Assembly (NCBI GenBank): GCA_002504845.1
Contig: DATW01000006.1
Coordinates: 1 to 15,888 of the forward strand
DNA length: 15,888 nucleotides
Origin: Euryarchaeota archaeon UBA250
GTDB taxonomy: Archaea; Thermoplasmatota; Poseidoniia; Poseidoniales; Thalassarchaeaceae
Direction of reading: 5' to 3'
The notes below the pieces were generated by a model. The model ran no database searches. It had not been told where the DNA came from and worked only from the letters and a program-made list of their open reading frames with translations. The position numbers were made by a program, and so were the translations under genes. Below, piece after piece: positions 9,401 through 15,600 of the stretch. Position 1 is the stretch's first letter. Each line of letters begins with the position of its first letter.

Positions 9401-10058
9401 TAGGTTCCCAGAAGATCCCAATGACTGGAGTGATTTCGACAATGATGGGGTGGGAGACAACTCTGATTTGGACTCGGATGGGGACGGTCTTGCCAATGAA
9501 TACGAACATCCTGAATGCATACTTTCCCTTGATTGCGATATGGACGGAACTCCTGATGTGTCAGATCCATTCCCAACCGATCCGACTGAATACTCGGATA
9601 CAGATAACGATGGAATAGGCGATAACTCGGATCCAGATTCAGATGGTGACCAAATTTGTGACGGGAGCACAAGCTTCCCGGGAATATGTACGGGTGGGCC
9701 TGATGCATTCCCTTACGATCCAGCTGCTTACCTTGATACTGACGGCGATGGCCTTACAGATTATTTGATAGAAGGAATACCCTCTACATTAGTGATAGAT
9801 CTTGATGACGATGGCGACGGGTGGGATGATCTGGAAGAGATACGTTGCAGATCAGATCCGCTTGATTCCAATGATGTGCCAAGTGATGTCGATAACAACA
9901 AAGAATGCGAGTCAGTGGGAGCTCAAGTGAGCGAGACATTCGCAGTCTTCGGTGCTTTCATTGCCCTTCTCCTCGTAGTCGGTTTATTCGCCACCCCTCT
10001 AATCCGCGACCACATTCGCAAACGAATCGAATCATCCCGCTCCGAGGATGAAGGGTGA
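6486..10058 (+). CDS. Large cell-surface protein: ELWxxDGT repeats, Ig-like domain, TSP3 repeats, C-terminal anchor
   Basis: A 1190-residue exported, membrane-anchored protein. Seen: an N-terminal hydrophobic segment (about residues 16-37) acting as signal peptide. Nine degenerate repeats of about 52 residues follow (roughly 123-550), each with a hydrophobic strand, FDA and GxELWxYdP, of the ELWxxDGT type; a beta-propeller-like fold is my inference. An Ig-like He_PIG-type domain (about 556-608) contains LPYGLEISPVDGTISGTP. From about 617 to 1140 the protein is packed with D-x-D-G-D-G motifs of thrombospondin type 3 repeats, which bind calcium, interrupted by cysteine-pair modules. A transmembrane helix (about 1152-1173) is followed by a basic tail, so the bulk should face outside. 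The start is uncertain: TTG at 6486 (MKKIN...) or ATG at 6513; neither has a clear Shine-Dalgarno. It overlaps the WD40 gene by GTGA. The likely role is adhesion or binding at the cell surface; no catalytic motif was seen. Confidence 0.9.
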   Translation: MKKINLANDMGRGHTLSVALTTLLVMIMLGSAATPLGLEKYNTASTHSDSGIQAEFNHPSIVVEGSQIEPMTFDAVPAFGSEAEGDCSPPIICPQPETPVKLADIPSSGTLGQNSGMVAMDGMLYFDANTPKSQLWQYDPSTDSISEITSISQSSSYGGQVAKYGGFATLEHILYFDATESASGTELWAYSPLNDTYWMIDDIRSGSGSSKPGSSTGLVPMSGKLWFNAEDGTHGNELWSYDPSSRTAEMVTDLSPGSSGSSPGVFSGLVPISDRWLLFDADDGTTGIEPWVHDTFTGYTTLLGDINPGTSPSLPGYLLPFMHVGDHIVFDASNQTHGTELWAIDKTSQNWEATLVCDIWQGSSSGQPNSGSDEPVVIGDRIYFSARDQAHGSELWSFNSVDQTCTRNSDIRPGSQGSNPGSVSRGFHNIAGIIAFSANDGTSGNELWFYSPENSTSWLAADLTSGAISSYPGQYSGFTTTDEGHAYFTASSSGSGYEPHVIDATDFSTSLLADIRPGSHSSESARSTGYVIMNRDMYFDAKESASGSDLWVVRNATNNSAVAWTVSPALPYGLEISPVDGTISGTPTQVTDLTTYQIDATNSSGVTVSIYIEIAVLADNDLDGIPDTVPDDLSSYTDLISDSDDDNDGISDSVEVNSGSSPLDVDSDDDGFCDGSIEVPGVCTYGPDPYPMNPNFPVDTDGDRLADSDFDGNGPAVADDDDDNDGFIDSEDAFPLDPSDWLDTDGDTVGDLSDTDDDNDGVDDVDEHIAGTDSTSVDTDDDGICDGPYARQSCTTGPDPYPIDPLLPMDTDGDGLWDNLPDDAADNFVEDYDDDGDGLDDTVETGTGFYISPSDRGTDPLNPDSDGDGFCDGSNEVAGTCSRGEDPEPFNPNIPMDRDQDRLADQVDPQWPAFYGDEDADDDGDGYTDSMEYKCDSSALNPNDVPDDLDGDFICDDEDPDMDGDGSFNSEDRFPEDPNDWSDFDNDGVGDNSDLDSDGDGLANEYEHPECILSLDCDMDGTPDVSDPFPTDPTEYSDTDNDGIGDNSDPDSDGDQICDGSTSFPGICTGGPDAFPYDPAAYLDTDGDGLTDYLIEGIPSTLVIDLDDDGDGWDDLEEIRCRSDPLDSNDVPSDVDNNKECESVGAQVSETFAVFGAFIALLLVVGLFATPLIRDHIRKRIESSRSEDEG
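6852..8135 (+). repeat. Nine ELWxxDGT-like protein repeats
   Basis: Nine related units start near residues 123 to 536 of the surface protein, about 52 residues apart. Typical cores are LYFDATESASGTELWAYSP, LWFNAEDGTHGNELWSYDP and IAFSANDGTSGNELWFYSP. Most are followed by a loop of the type DIRPGSxGSxPG. Copies 4 and 8 are degenerate (EPW and EPH in place of ELW). Confidence 0.8.
8340..9905 (+). repeat. Thrombospondin type 3 repeats with cysteine-pair modules
   Basis: Aspartate-rich calcium-binding motifs (DTDGDGL, DSDDDNDG, DNDGVGD and similar) recur throughout. Four inserted modules of the form CDGxxxxxxxCxxGxDP occur at Cys673/683, 785/794, 871/881 and 1058/1068. A second module with the core NDVPxDxD begins at Cys935 and Cys1121. 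The close spacing of each CDG-type pair fits local disulfides outside the cell. Confidence 0.85.
10044..10050 (+). promoter_or_regulatory. Possible ribosome binding site for the WD40 gene
   Basis: GAGGATG lies inside the end of the surface protein gene, 4 nt before the GTG at 10055. The alternative ATG at 10082 has no comparable element. This is the main reason to prefer the GTG start, with its 4-nt overlap and likely translational coupling. Confidence 0.4.
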
Positions 10059-11281
10059 CTCTGAAAATCGGATTGATATGCATGAGCGAGGACCCCCCGC
10101 AAGATGAAGATTCAGAAAATCTTCCAAATCCATTCGCAGGATTGAGTGGCAACATAAAGGAGAGAATAGAGGAGGAAAAGAAATCTGCAGCCCAAGACGA
10201 GCAGCAGGCTGCACTGGATTTCATCAGGATATTTAGATTGAAGGAACGACTATCCGTTTTGCAAGGACCTAACGACCAGATCGAAGTCATGCTTAGCGGA
10301 CCGTTGTTTTCTAGAACATTGCACAAAGATCCAATCACATCAGTGGCATTCGTGGATAGTTCTGTTTGCGCTTCAGTCGGGATGGATCAGAGAATTCATT
10401 TCTGGAATTCTACGACCGATACTGTAGTCAGAACCCTCGATCAAACCGCATACAAGGGCCGCTTGGCAGTATCTCCTGACAGATCTCTGCTTGCATGCGG
10501 GTCTCTAGATAAAACTGTCCAAATCTGGGATACTTCTGATGGACAACACCTCCGGACATTGGATCTGGGCGGATTCGGGGTGTTAAGCGTCGATATCGAC
10601 CCCAGCGGATCTACGATAGCATCAGGATTGTACAATGGGAATGTCAGATTAACAGACATAGAAACACTGGAGACGATTATGGAATTCAGAGCACATGAAG
10701 CAGCTGTAACAGCATTGTCATTCTCCCCATCAGGCAATACTCTCGCCAGCGGGGGTGAAGACGGGTCAGTCAATGCCTGGAAGCTACCTACCGGGTCTCA
10801 CATTGCTGGCACATCAGAGTTCGGAAAACCAATCAACTCTCTAGTAATGTTGGAAGACGACCGATCCGTTGTCGTTGCTTTTGATCACAAGCAGATACAC
10901 CGGTGGAATACCCATGAACGTGAGATTACCGGGACGTACTCAGGCCATTCAGGAGAAGTCTACTCGCTGTCTATGTCGCCCAATCGAAAGCTCCTTGCCA
11001 GTGGGTCAAAAGACAATACTATCAGAATATGGGACCTGGAATCATGTACTGAGCGAAAGACCTTGAGAGGCGGACCAGGACGAATAAATGATATCAGATT
11101 CAGCAACGATGGTGAGCATTTGTTCTCAGGAAACTCTGAGGGAGAAGTCGCCTACTGGGGAGTTCAACTTGATGTGACACAAAGGGTACTTGACAGGGTC
11201 GAGCAGATGTTGGTTGACGGCGGCTTCAATGTAAGACGGACAAGAAAGCAAACAATACTGATCTCGTTAGCCTTCAGTTGA
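10055..11281 (+). CDS. WD40-repeat protein, seven-bladed propeller
   Basis: A probable cytosolic scaffold or interaction protein of 408 residues with no signal peptide or transmembrane helix. Seen: a charged N-terminal region of about 80 residues with a likely helix or coiled coil (NIKERIEEEKKSAAQDEQQA). Seven WD-type repeats follow, ending in HFWNS, VQIWDTSDG, VRLTDIETL, VNAWKLPTG, IHRWNTHER, IRIWDLESC and VAYWGVQL, most preceded by typical ASGSKDNT-like turns. A short basic tail ends the protein. Seven copies would close one propeller. No kinase, protease or other catalytic domain is attached. GTG at 10055 overlaps the upstream stop as GTGA and has a GAGG element; ATG at 10082 (MSEDPP...) is a reasonable alternative start. 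Coupling to the surface protein suggests matched expression, but a shared function is only inferred, since the two should lie on opposite sides of the membrane. Confidence 0.92.
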   Translation: MTLKIGLICMSEDPPQDEDSENLPNPFAGLSGNIKERIEEEKKSAAQDEQQAALDFIRIFRLKERLSVLQGPNDQIEVMLSGPLFSRTLHKDPITSVAFVDSSVCASVGMDQRIHFWNSTTDTVVRTLDQTAYKGRLAVSPDRSLLACGSLDKTVQIWDTSDGQHLRTLDLGGFGVLSVDIDPSGSTIASGLYNGNVRLTDIETLETIMEFRAHEAAVTALSFSPSGNTLASGGEDGSVNAWKLPTGSHIAGTSEFGKPINSLVMLEDDRSVVVAFDHKQIHRWNTHEREITGTYSGHSGEVYSLSMSPNRKLLASGSKDNTIRIWDLESCTERKTLRGGPGRINDIRFSNDGEHLFSGNSEGEVAYWGVQLDVTQRVLDRVEQMLVDGGFNVRRTRKQTILISLAFS

Positions 11282-11282
11282 A

Positions 11283-11555
11283 TCAGAATTTTCTCTTTAT
11301 CTTCGGCATTTTTCTGCCAGATTCATTGTCAGAATCCTCCTCATATTCGTCGCTGACCGGGCCCGTGGGCAGAGATAAGTACACCGCGATCAACTCCATC
11401 AAGTACGTCGCAGCAAATATTCCCCCCCATTGCCATACTTCGGTCCATCCCAGTACTGCGTATGCAATCACGGCTGCAGCCATGGGGCGGATCCATGAGA
11501 GGGACGAACGAAGCGTGAAACCCATCTTTCTGATCGATTGGGACCTCCCTGCCAT
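11283..11555 (-). CDS. Small two-helix membrane protein of unknown function
   Basis: A 90-residue protein I do not recognise. Seen: a basic N-terminus (MAGRSQSIRKMGF), two adjacent hydrophobic segments (about 24-40 and 44-62) joined by the short loop GWTEVWQWG, then a tail that is first acidic (DEYEEDSDNE) and ends strongly basic (KMPKIKRKF). This looks like a helical hairpin with a charged cytosolic tail. I chose the ATG at 11555; an upstream in-frame TTG at 11627 would add 24 residues that look unlike a protein start (KILCCLVRYRCEHQ). It converges on the WD40 gene with 1 nt between stop codons. The opposite frame is also open over part of this stretch but lacks such membrane-protein character, so I prefer this strand. 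Confidence 0.6.
   Translation of the reverse strand: MAGRSQSIRKMGFTLRSSLSWIRPMAAAVIAYAVLGWTEVWQWGGIFAATYLMELIAVYLSLPTGPVSDEYEEDSDNESGRKMPKIKRKF
11289..11315 (+). terminator. Possible T-rich terminator for the WD40 gene
   Basis: Immediately after the WD40 stop codon, the plus strand has several T runs (TTTT, TTT, TTTTT) within about 27 nt, inside the 3' end of the convergent gene. T-rich stretches without hairpins are the usual archaeal terminator form. The composition may also simply reflect the lysine codons of the opposite gene. Confidence 0.3.
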
Positions 11556-11672
11556 GCTCTTCCCAACAATCACTGGTTCTTGATGTTCGCACCGATATCT
11601 GACCAAACAGCACAGTATTTTTCCCAATTCTTATCTCAACGTATCTGAGTAAACCGTTCATCAGCGGCAGGT

Positions 11673-11681
11673 AATATATAC
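11673..11681 (+). promoter_or_regulatory. TATA box of the 80-residue protein gene
   Basis: TAATATATA is centred 27-28 nt before the ATG at 11705. This is the clearest TATA element in the window, and its spacing predicts transcription beginning at or next to the start codon (leaderless). It would drive the 80-residue protein and very likely the 682-residue protein behind it. Confidence 0.6.
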
Positions 11682-11704
11682 ATTGACAGACTGAAGAGAT
11701 AATA

Positions 11705-11947
11705 ATGAGCGAAGCCGATGAAAAACAAATGCTGCCAATCGCACTTTCCGGGGCAATAGGCGTCTTGGCTCTTGCTGATGCTTTCTTGATCACATCTGAC
11801 TCGGATGATATGTTCAAGATAATACTCGGAATAGGGTCCCTTGCAGTCTCTGCAATTCTTTTGTTCTCCGGCGGCAACCCAATGCCATCCCTTCCTTTCG
11901 GAGGCAAAGAGGAAGAGCCTGAAGAGGAGCCGGAACCGAAGTTCTGA
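11705..11947 (+). CDS. Small two-helix membrane protein with acidic tail
   Basis: An 80-residue protein of no family I recognise. Seen: a short polar N-terminus (MSEADEKQ), a hydrophobic segment (about 9-29), a polar loop with SDSDD, and a second hydrophobic segment (about 37-55). Then comes a glycine/proline-rich linker (GGNPMPSLPFGG) and a very acidic tail (KEEEPEEEPEPKF). It is probably a membrane hairpin that exposes an acidic, unstructured tail to a partner. The ATG fits a TATA box about 27 nt upstream, so the message is probably leaderless. The next gene begins 11 nt after its stop, and that gene's Shine-Dalgarno starts within this stop codon. The two are therefore almost certainly co-expressed, which makes the acidic tail a candidate contact for the 682-residue protein (inference). 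Confidence 0.75.
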   Translation: MSEADEKQMLPIALSGAIGVLALADAFLITSDSDDMFKIILGIGSLAVSAILLFSGGNPMPSLPFGGKEEEPEEEPEPKF

Positions 11948-11952
11948 GGTGA
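11946..11952 (+). promoter_or_regulatory. Strong Shine-Dalgarno deciding the 682-residue protein start
   Basis: GAGGTGA matches the complement of the archaeal 16S rRNA 3' end and stands 6 nt before the ATG at 11959. It overlaps the TGA of the upstream gene, so the two genes look translationally linked. It fixes this ATG rather than the internal Met at codon 12. Confidence 0.75.
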
Positions 11953-11958
11953 ATTAAG

Positions 11959-14007
11959 ATGTGGGAACATAGAAGCATATCAAATACAGAAATGCGAAAA
12001 TCGAAGACAATCGCTCCATCTGAGACATATGTCCGTCTCATGGATGCAATTCAAGATAGCATAAAAGAAGCTGAGAGTAAAGAACTTGACTATGAGAGAT
12101 TCTTGAAGCACATACCAATGGAGGGCCCATGGGCTCGTCTGGATGGTAATGACGAGGCTAAAGATAATCCAATCGAGAGATACGTGGGACCAGGGAAAGC
12201 CCGACTTATGAATACAAATTTATTCTTGGGCTCATCCTGGATCGACACTCAGAGATTCAAATTCGAGCGTCGCATTGACACCCCTGCAGATTTCATCCGT
12301 CAGAAGACCGTCGTAAATGCAAATATGTGGACTCCCAAACAAGTTTCCACGACTCAGACCCTGTTTTTCTGTTCAACTGGGGACGAAGATAGGCTAGGCG
12401 GTTCAATCTTGTCCAGTAACGGTAAGCCAAAGAATAACATCTCAGATCAACACCCCTTCCTGGGTAAAGGAGACTCGGCTTACGCCGAGTGGGAACCAAT
12501 TCTCTGGGGGCTTGGACACAGGGGCGTAGTGCCCGGATCCGACCCTCAAGACAAGGTATACTACCCCTCTCTGATGCATCGCGGAGTCACATTCAACAAC
12601 AGGCTCGGTTGGACCAGATACTCCCCTGCAGGATTCGGGAAAGACGCTAGCGGCTACATGATGACTAGGCCGTACTCCTGGATATGGCCTGCTGTAGATG
12701 GCAATAGAGAAAACGCTACTGCATTCAATCTGCTAGTCAACATGCCGGACAGAAGAGCATCATTCGGAGAGGATGGCATCACAGATGTCTACATCACCAC
12801 CGGGAAAACTTCACTTTACACGATGATGGGTATGATGCGTTCCGCCACCGTACGTCAGATGTTTGGTGGCGGGTCCGAACTTGTTCCTCTCGAGTTCCAT
12901 CTCGTTGAACCAGGTATTGACGAATGGATACGTGGAGCTAGTGATGAAGATAAGTATGCTAGGCTGTTTGAAGTCACGGCTGCCCTGGGTTACTACCTAA
13001 CGAGCAACGAGACGGGGACCCTTGGCGGGGGCGGTAAGCGCCGACGACTCGTCGTCTATCCTGATGATCAGGGGAACCTCTTGACCTGTGTCAACGCAAG
13101 CCAGGTCGCTGATCATGCATTGAAGACTAATTTCACTGCGTCTCTCTTCACCAAACTCGACCAAGCTGACTTCATGAATAGAGTCTCAAGAAGATTCACA
13201 GCATATGCGGATCTAGTTGCTCGAAGTGAGAGCAGCAGAGGAGCGAAATGGATAAGCTCAGCATCGGTCAACGGCGAGAATGTACAGGGTCCTAACGTAC
13301 ATACCATCCTTGCAGTGCGCGGTTATGACATTATGACTATGAGCGAATATATGGATACTTTCAACGATGTATCGGCTGCTCCTGAGCGCATCATTCGACG
13401 ATGCATACAGTCCATAGGCACAAACGCCCTAAAGACGCTCTACAGGCTAGACGACTTAGGAGAGGTACCAGGACAGTCCCCCTTCAAGCATATCTTCGCC
13501 CCCGAGGATGGGAAGCCATTCGTTTACTTCACCGATCTAAGGTTCCTTGTACCCAATTCAATAGACCAGATGAGAACTCTGGTCGGCAGTAAGGGCGCGG
13601 ATAGAGGCAGGATGCGAGATGCCTTCGCCGAGATGACAGGAGCCGACCCTCTCACTGCGTTATCGGTCTCGGATATCTGCCTTCCATTCTTAGCCGACAT
13701 GGGCGAGGATACTTGGCAGACAGGTACCGGTTTGAACACAGATGAGATTATTGTGGAAGTCACCATGGCCGTTGACCCTGCCAGAGTTTGGAAGTCAATG
13801 CTCGAGCCAACATTGGACGAGGTATTTGACATGCCCAAGGGCGGCAAGGGAACAGCGGCAAATATCTGGGGCGATGTATTCATCCAGAACGAGGCTCTGC
13901 ATGACAGGATGCGAAAAGATGGACAGGGAGAATTCCTCAAGATACTACAACTCGCATATAATTGGTCAAATGACCATTCAAGGAAAAGGCACAAAGATGC
14001 ATTTTAA
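11959..14007 (+). CDS. 682-residue soluble protein of unknown function
   Basis: I do not recognise this protein. Seen: no signal peptide and no transmembrane helix, so it is probably cytosolic. Composition is that of a well-folded globular protein, rich in Trp, Tyr, Gly and Asp. Only a handful of cysteines occur, widely spaced, with no CxxC pair. There is no Walker A, helicase, nuclease HxH or radical-SAM motif. Notable stretches include GPWARLDG near the N-terminus, FLGSSWIDTQRF, PYSWIWPAVDG, a GGGGKRRR loop in the middle, and KGGKGTAANIWGD near the C-terminus; the last residues are basic (SRKRHKDAF). The start is fixed by a GAGGTGA element 6 nt upstream. It lies 11 nt behind the acidic-tailed membrane hairpin protein, and DUF4126 follows after 49 nt. 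Options such as a structural or assembly protein tethered by the small membrane partner are speculation. The gene itself is certain; its role is open. Confidence 0.9.
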   Translation: MWEHRSISNTEMRKSKTIAPSETYVRLMDAIQDSIKEAESKELDYERFLKHIPMEGPWARLDGNDEAKDNPIERYVGPGKARLMNTNLFLGSSWIDTQRFKFERRIDTPADFIRQKTVVNANMWTPKQVSTTQTLFFCSTGDEDRLGGSILSSNGKPKNNISDQHPFLGKGDSAYAEWEPILWGLGHRGVVPGSDPQDKVYYPSLMHRGVTFNNRLGWTRYSPAGFGKDASGYMMTRPYSWIWPAVDGNRENATAFNLLVNMPDRRASFGEDGITDVYITTGKTSLYTMMGMMRSATVRQMFGGGSELVPLEFHLVEPGIDEWIRGASDEDKYARLFEVTAALGYYLTSNETGTLGGGGKRRRLVVYPDDQGNLLTCVNASQVADHALKTNFTASLFTKLDQADFMNRVSRRFTAYADLVARSESSRGAKWISSASVNGENVQGPNVHTILAVRGYDIMTMSEYMDTFNDVSAAPERIIRRCIQSIGTNALKTLYRLDDLGEVPGQSPFKHIFAPEDGKPFVYFTDLRFLVPNSIDQMRTLVGSKGADRGRMRDAFAEMTGADPLTALSVSDICLPFLADMGEDTWQTGTGLNTDEIIVEVTMAVDPARVWKSMLEPTLDEVFDMPKGGKGTAANIWGDVFIQNEALHDRMRKDGQGEFLKILQLAYNWSNDHSRKRHKDAF

Positions 14008-14056
14008 CGATCAAGAAGCCAAGAAACCTATGGCTGAATCGCCACACGCATAGGCC

Positions 14057-14641
14057 ATGGATGCCCTACAAGTCCTCATTGCTGCATCTACCGGATTGGG
14101 CCTAGCCGCAGCCTCCGGGTTCAGGGTATTCCTACCCCCATTTCTGATGGCCGTTTGGGTGAGGTTCGGTTTCCTGGACGTAAACATAGAAGGTACCGAA
14201 TTCGAGGTCTTCTCATCAGACCTGTCGATCCTGCTTCTTGGTGTGGCATCCTTATCCGAGATACTGGCTTACAAGATTCCATGGATGGACAACATGCTCG
14301 ACTCACTCGCGACGCCTATGGCGGGTCTCGCAGGGGTATCTGTGGTTGCCGTATCCTTGGAGGGAGCAGATCCATCTGTTCAATGGGCTCTTGCAATTAT
14401 TGCAGGAGGCGGTACATCTCTATCAATTCAGTCCGCAACTGTAGCTGGAAGAGGCCTATCATCGATGTTTACGCTGGGTCTGGCGAACCCATTTTTCTCT
14501 CTCATCGAGGACATCGCCTCTATCTTGCTGATTTTCATTGCCTTATTGGCGCCATTGGTGGCTCTATGCGCATCGACGATACTCATATTCGCAATATTAC
14601 GGAGGAAGATGCAGGAACCTGCCGATCATCCTCATCAATAA
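14057..14641 (+). CDS. DUF4126 family membrane protein
   Basis: A 194-residue integral membrane protein with the features of DUF4126, a family without established function found in bacteria and archaea. Seen: the N-terminal hydrophobic segment with ASGFRVFLPPFLM, then ASLSEILAYKIPWMDNMLDSLATPMAGLAG. That is the conserved acidic-lysine-proline-aspartate core (E...KIPxxDxxLD) of the family. Then GGGTSLSIQSATVAGRG and NPFFSLIEDIASILLIFIALLAP close the domain. About five hydrophobic segments are visible, and the C-terminus is short and polar. No Shine-Dalgarno precedes the ATG, but the family's first helix starts right after it, which supports the start. It sits 49 nt after the 682-residue protein and 80 nt before another membrane protein, all on the same strand. 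Confidence 0.8.
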   Translation: MDALQVLIAASTGLGLAAASGFRVFLPPFLMAVWVRFGFLDVNIEGTEFEVFSSDLSILLLGVASLSEILAYKIPWMDNMLDSLATPMAGLAGVSVVAVSLEGADPSVQWALAIIAGGGTSLSIQSATVAGRGLSSMFTLGLANPFFSLIEDIASILLIFIALLAPLVALCASTILIFAILRRKMQEPADHPHQ

Positions 14642-14704
14642 AACGAGGCTGTCAATCGACATAACTGGCGAGAAAAGACTCTTGTGTAATTCTGAAGACT
14701 GTTT

Positions 14705-14715
14705 GGATAGGGGGG
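14705..14715 (+). promoter_or_regulatory. Possible ribosome binding site for the next membrane protein
   Basis: GGATAGGGGGG lies about 6 nt before the ATG at 14722. The purine-rich GGGGG can pair partly with the 16S rRNA 3' end and supports this start. It also implies that the message has a leader, unlike the leaderless genes in this window. Confidence 0.4.
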
Positions 14716-14721
14716 CATGAC

Positions 14722-15564
14722 ATGCAAATACTGCCTGTATTGCCGCCAGAAACGGTCAGAGATTACTTGGTAGTAGTTCTAGCCATTGCATTCATCATCA
14801 GAATTTCCATGATAATCGGTCCACTTCGACGACTAGCAACATCAATCGATGATGACATGGAGCAAAGGAGCACCGTCTCAAATCTGATGAATGTGAGCGA
14901 GATATTCCTGAAGCCTTCTATTCAGAAACTTGGCAGATCTTTCATTATCAGTGAAGTATTCATCCTCTTCGCACCTATGTTGATCGCCCTCCCTGTGATG
15001 ACCTTGGTGGGAGCGAGAGAGATACACGCATCCGAACTGTCTCCGATATCTTATCCTCTTTTTGCCGGATTCCTTGTCGTGTGGTTGGCTCGAGATATAC
15101 GCAGGTCATCCAGACTCAGAGCATTCTTGGAGGTGACACACATCCGATTAGAGGGCATGTGGGTATTCGCCGAGGAGGAGTTCAAATCGTGGAATTTGAA
15201 TCAAGACTTCAGAAGATCATGGTTTCTCAATGAGTTGCAGCAGGCCGATCTAAATGAGACATCTGAAGAGGAGAGTGGGATATTCTCGGGTTTCGCGGGA
15301 CTGCTGTCAAAAAATCCGATTGCAGTTGCTGTTGTAAAGCAAATAAAGCGCGGACTCGACTCCAACATCCTCGCGCCTTTCTCCAATCAGATACATGCTA
15401 CTGTGATGAGTGTAATCCGAATGAGAATGAATCAGATAGTCGGAGAGCAGCTAGAAGATTTTCGTCAGAAATCCCCGATGAGGAGAGCCAATCTTCTATT
15501 CGAGGCCCTGCTTCCAACTATATTCATAGCAGCACTTTTGATGCTACACGCAGGTGGAATCTGA
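14722..15564 (+). CDS. Four-helix membrane protein of unknown function
   Basis: A 280-residue protein I cannot assign. Seen: transmembrane segments at about 13-33, 73-98 and 106-123, and one at the extreme C-terminus (about 258-279). Between the third and fourth lies a mostly hydrophilic region of about 130 residues with Trp-rich helices (EEFKSWNLNQDFRRSWFLNEL), an acidic patch (NETSEEESG) and a short glycine-rich hydrophobic stretch (FSGFAGLLSKNPIAVAVV). No catalytic motif, metal site or transporter signature is apparent. The ATG is supported by a G-rich element just upstream. The gene follows DUF4126 after 80 nt on the same strand, so a common transcript is possible. Confidence 0.8.
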   Translation: MQILPVLPPETVRDYLVVVLAIAFIIRISMIIGPLRRLATSIDDDMEQRSTVSNLMNVSEIFLKPSIQKLGRSFIISEVFILFAPMLIALPVMTLVGAREIHASELSPISYPLFAGFLVVWLARDIRRSSRLRAFLEVTHIRLEGMWVFAEEEFKSWNLNQDFRRSWFLNELQQADLNETSEEESGIFSGFAGLLSKNPIAVAVVKQIKRGLDSNILAPFSNQIHATVMSVIRMRMNQIVGEQLEDFRQKSPMRRANLLFEALLPTIFIAALLMLHAGGI

Positions 15565-15570
15565 CGAAAC

Positions 15571-15577
15571 ATTATCC
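15571..15577 (+). promoter_or_regulatory. Possible TATA box of the lipoprotein gene
   Basis: ATTATCC is centred about 27 nt before the ATG at 15601, the spacing for a leaderless start; no Shine-Dalgarno lies before that ATG. The match to the consensus is poor, so this is tentative. Confidence 0.25.
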
Positions 15578-15596
15578 GTATTCCCCTGCGAATACG
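15577..15596. promoter_or_regulatory. Perfect 7-bp inverted repeat before the lipoprotein gene
   Basis: CGTATTC and GAATACG flank the 6-nt spacer CCCTGC. The element lies 12 nt after the upstream stop and 4 nt before the lipoprotein ATG. No T-run follows, so it does not look like a terminator. Its position between a putative TATA box and the start suits a repressor operator. Confidence 0.4.
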
Positions 15597-15600
15597 CGTC

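Noticed and set aside
8552..9670. Long serine- and arginine-rich open frames on the minus strand under the TSP3 region
   Set aside because: They are the antisense image of repeated GAT/GAC aspartate codons of the surface protein, have no start signals, and show low-complexity composition.
8340..9905. A CRISPR-like or DNA tandem-repeat array
   Set aside because: The similarity is at the protein level (DxDGDG). DNA units vary in length and sequence, and there are no regular spacers.
11278..11583. A 101-codon plus-strand open frame opposite the small membrane protein
   Set aside because: It overlaps the WD40 stop and lacks a credible start site. The opposite strand encodes a much more protein-like membrane hairpin with a charged tail.
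11341..11970. A 209-codon minus-strand open frame
   Set aside because: It overlaps three better-supported genes plus the TATA box and Shine-Dalgarno of the 80-residue and 682-residue genes. Its sequence is low-complexity at the start and has no membrane or domain pattern.
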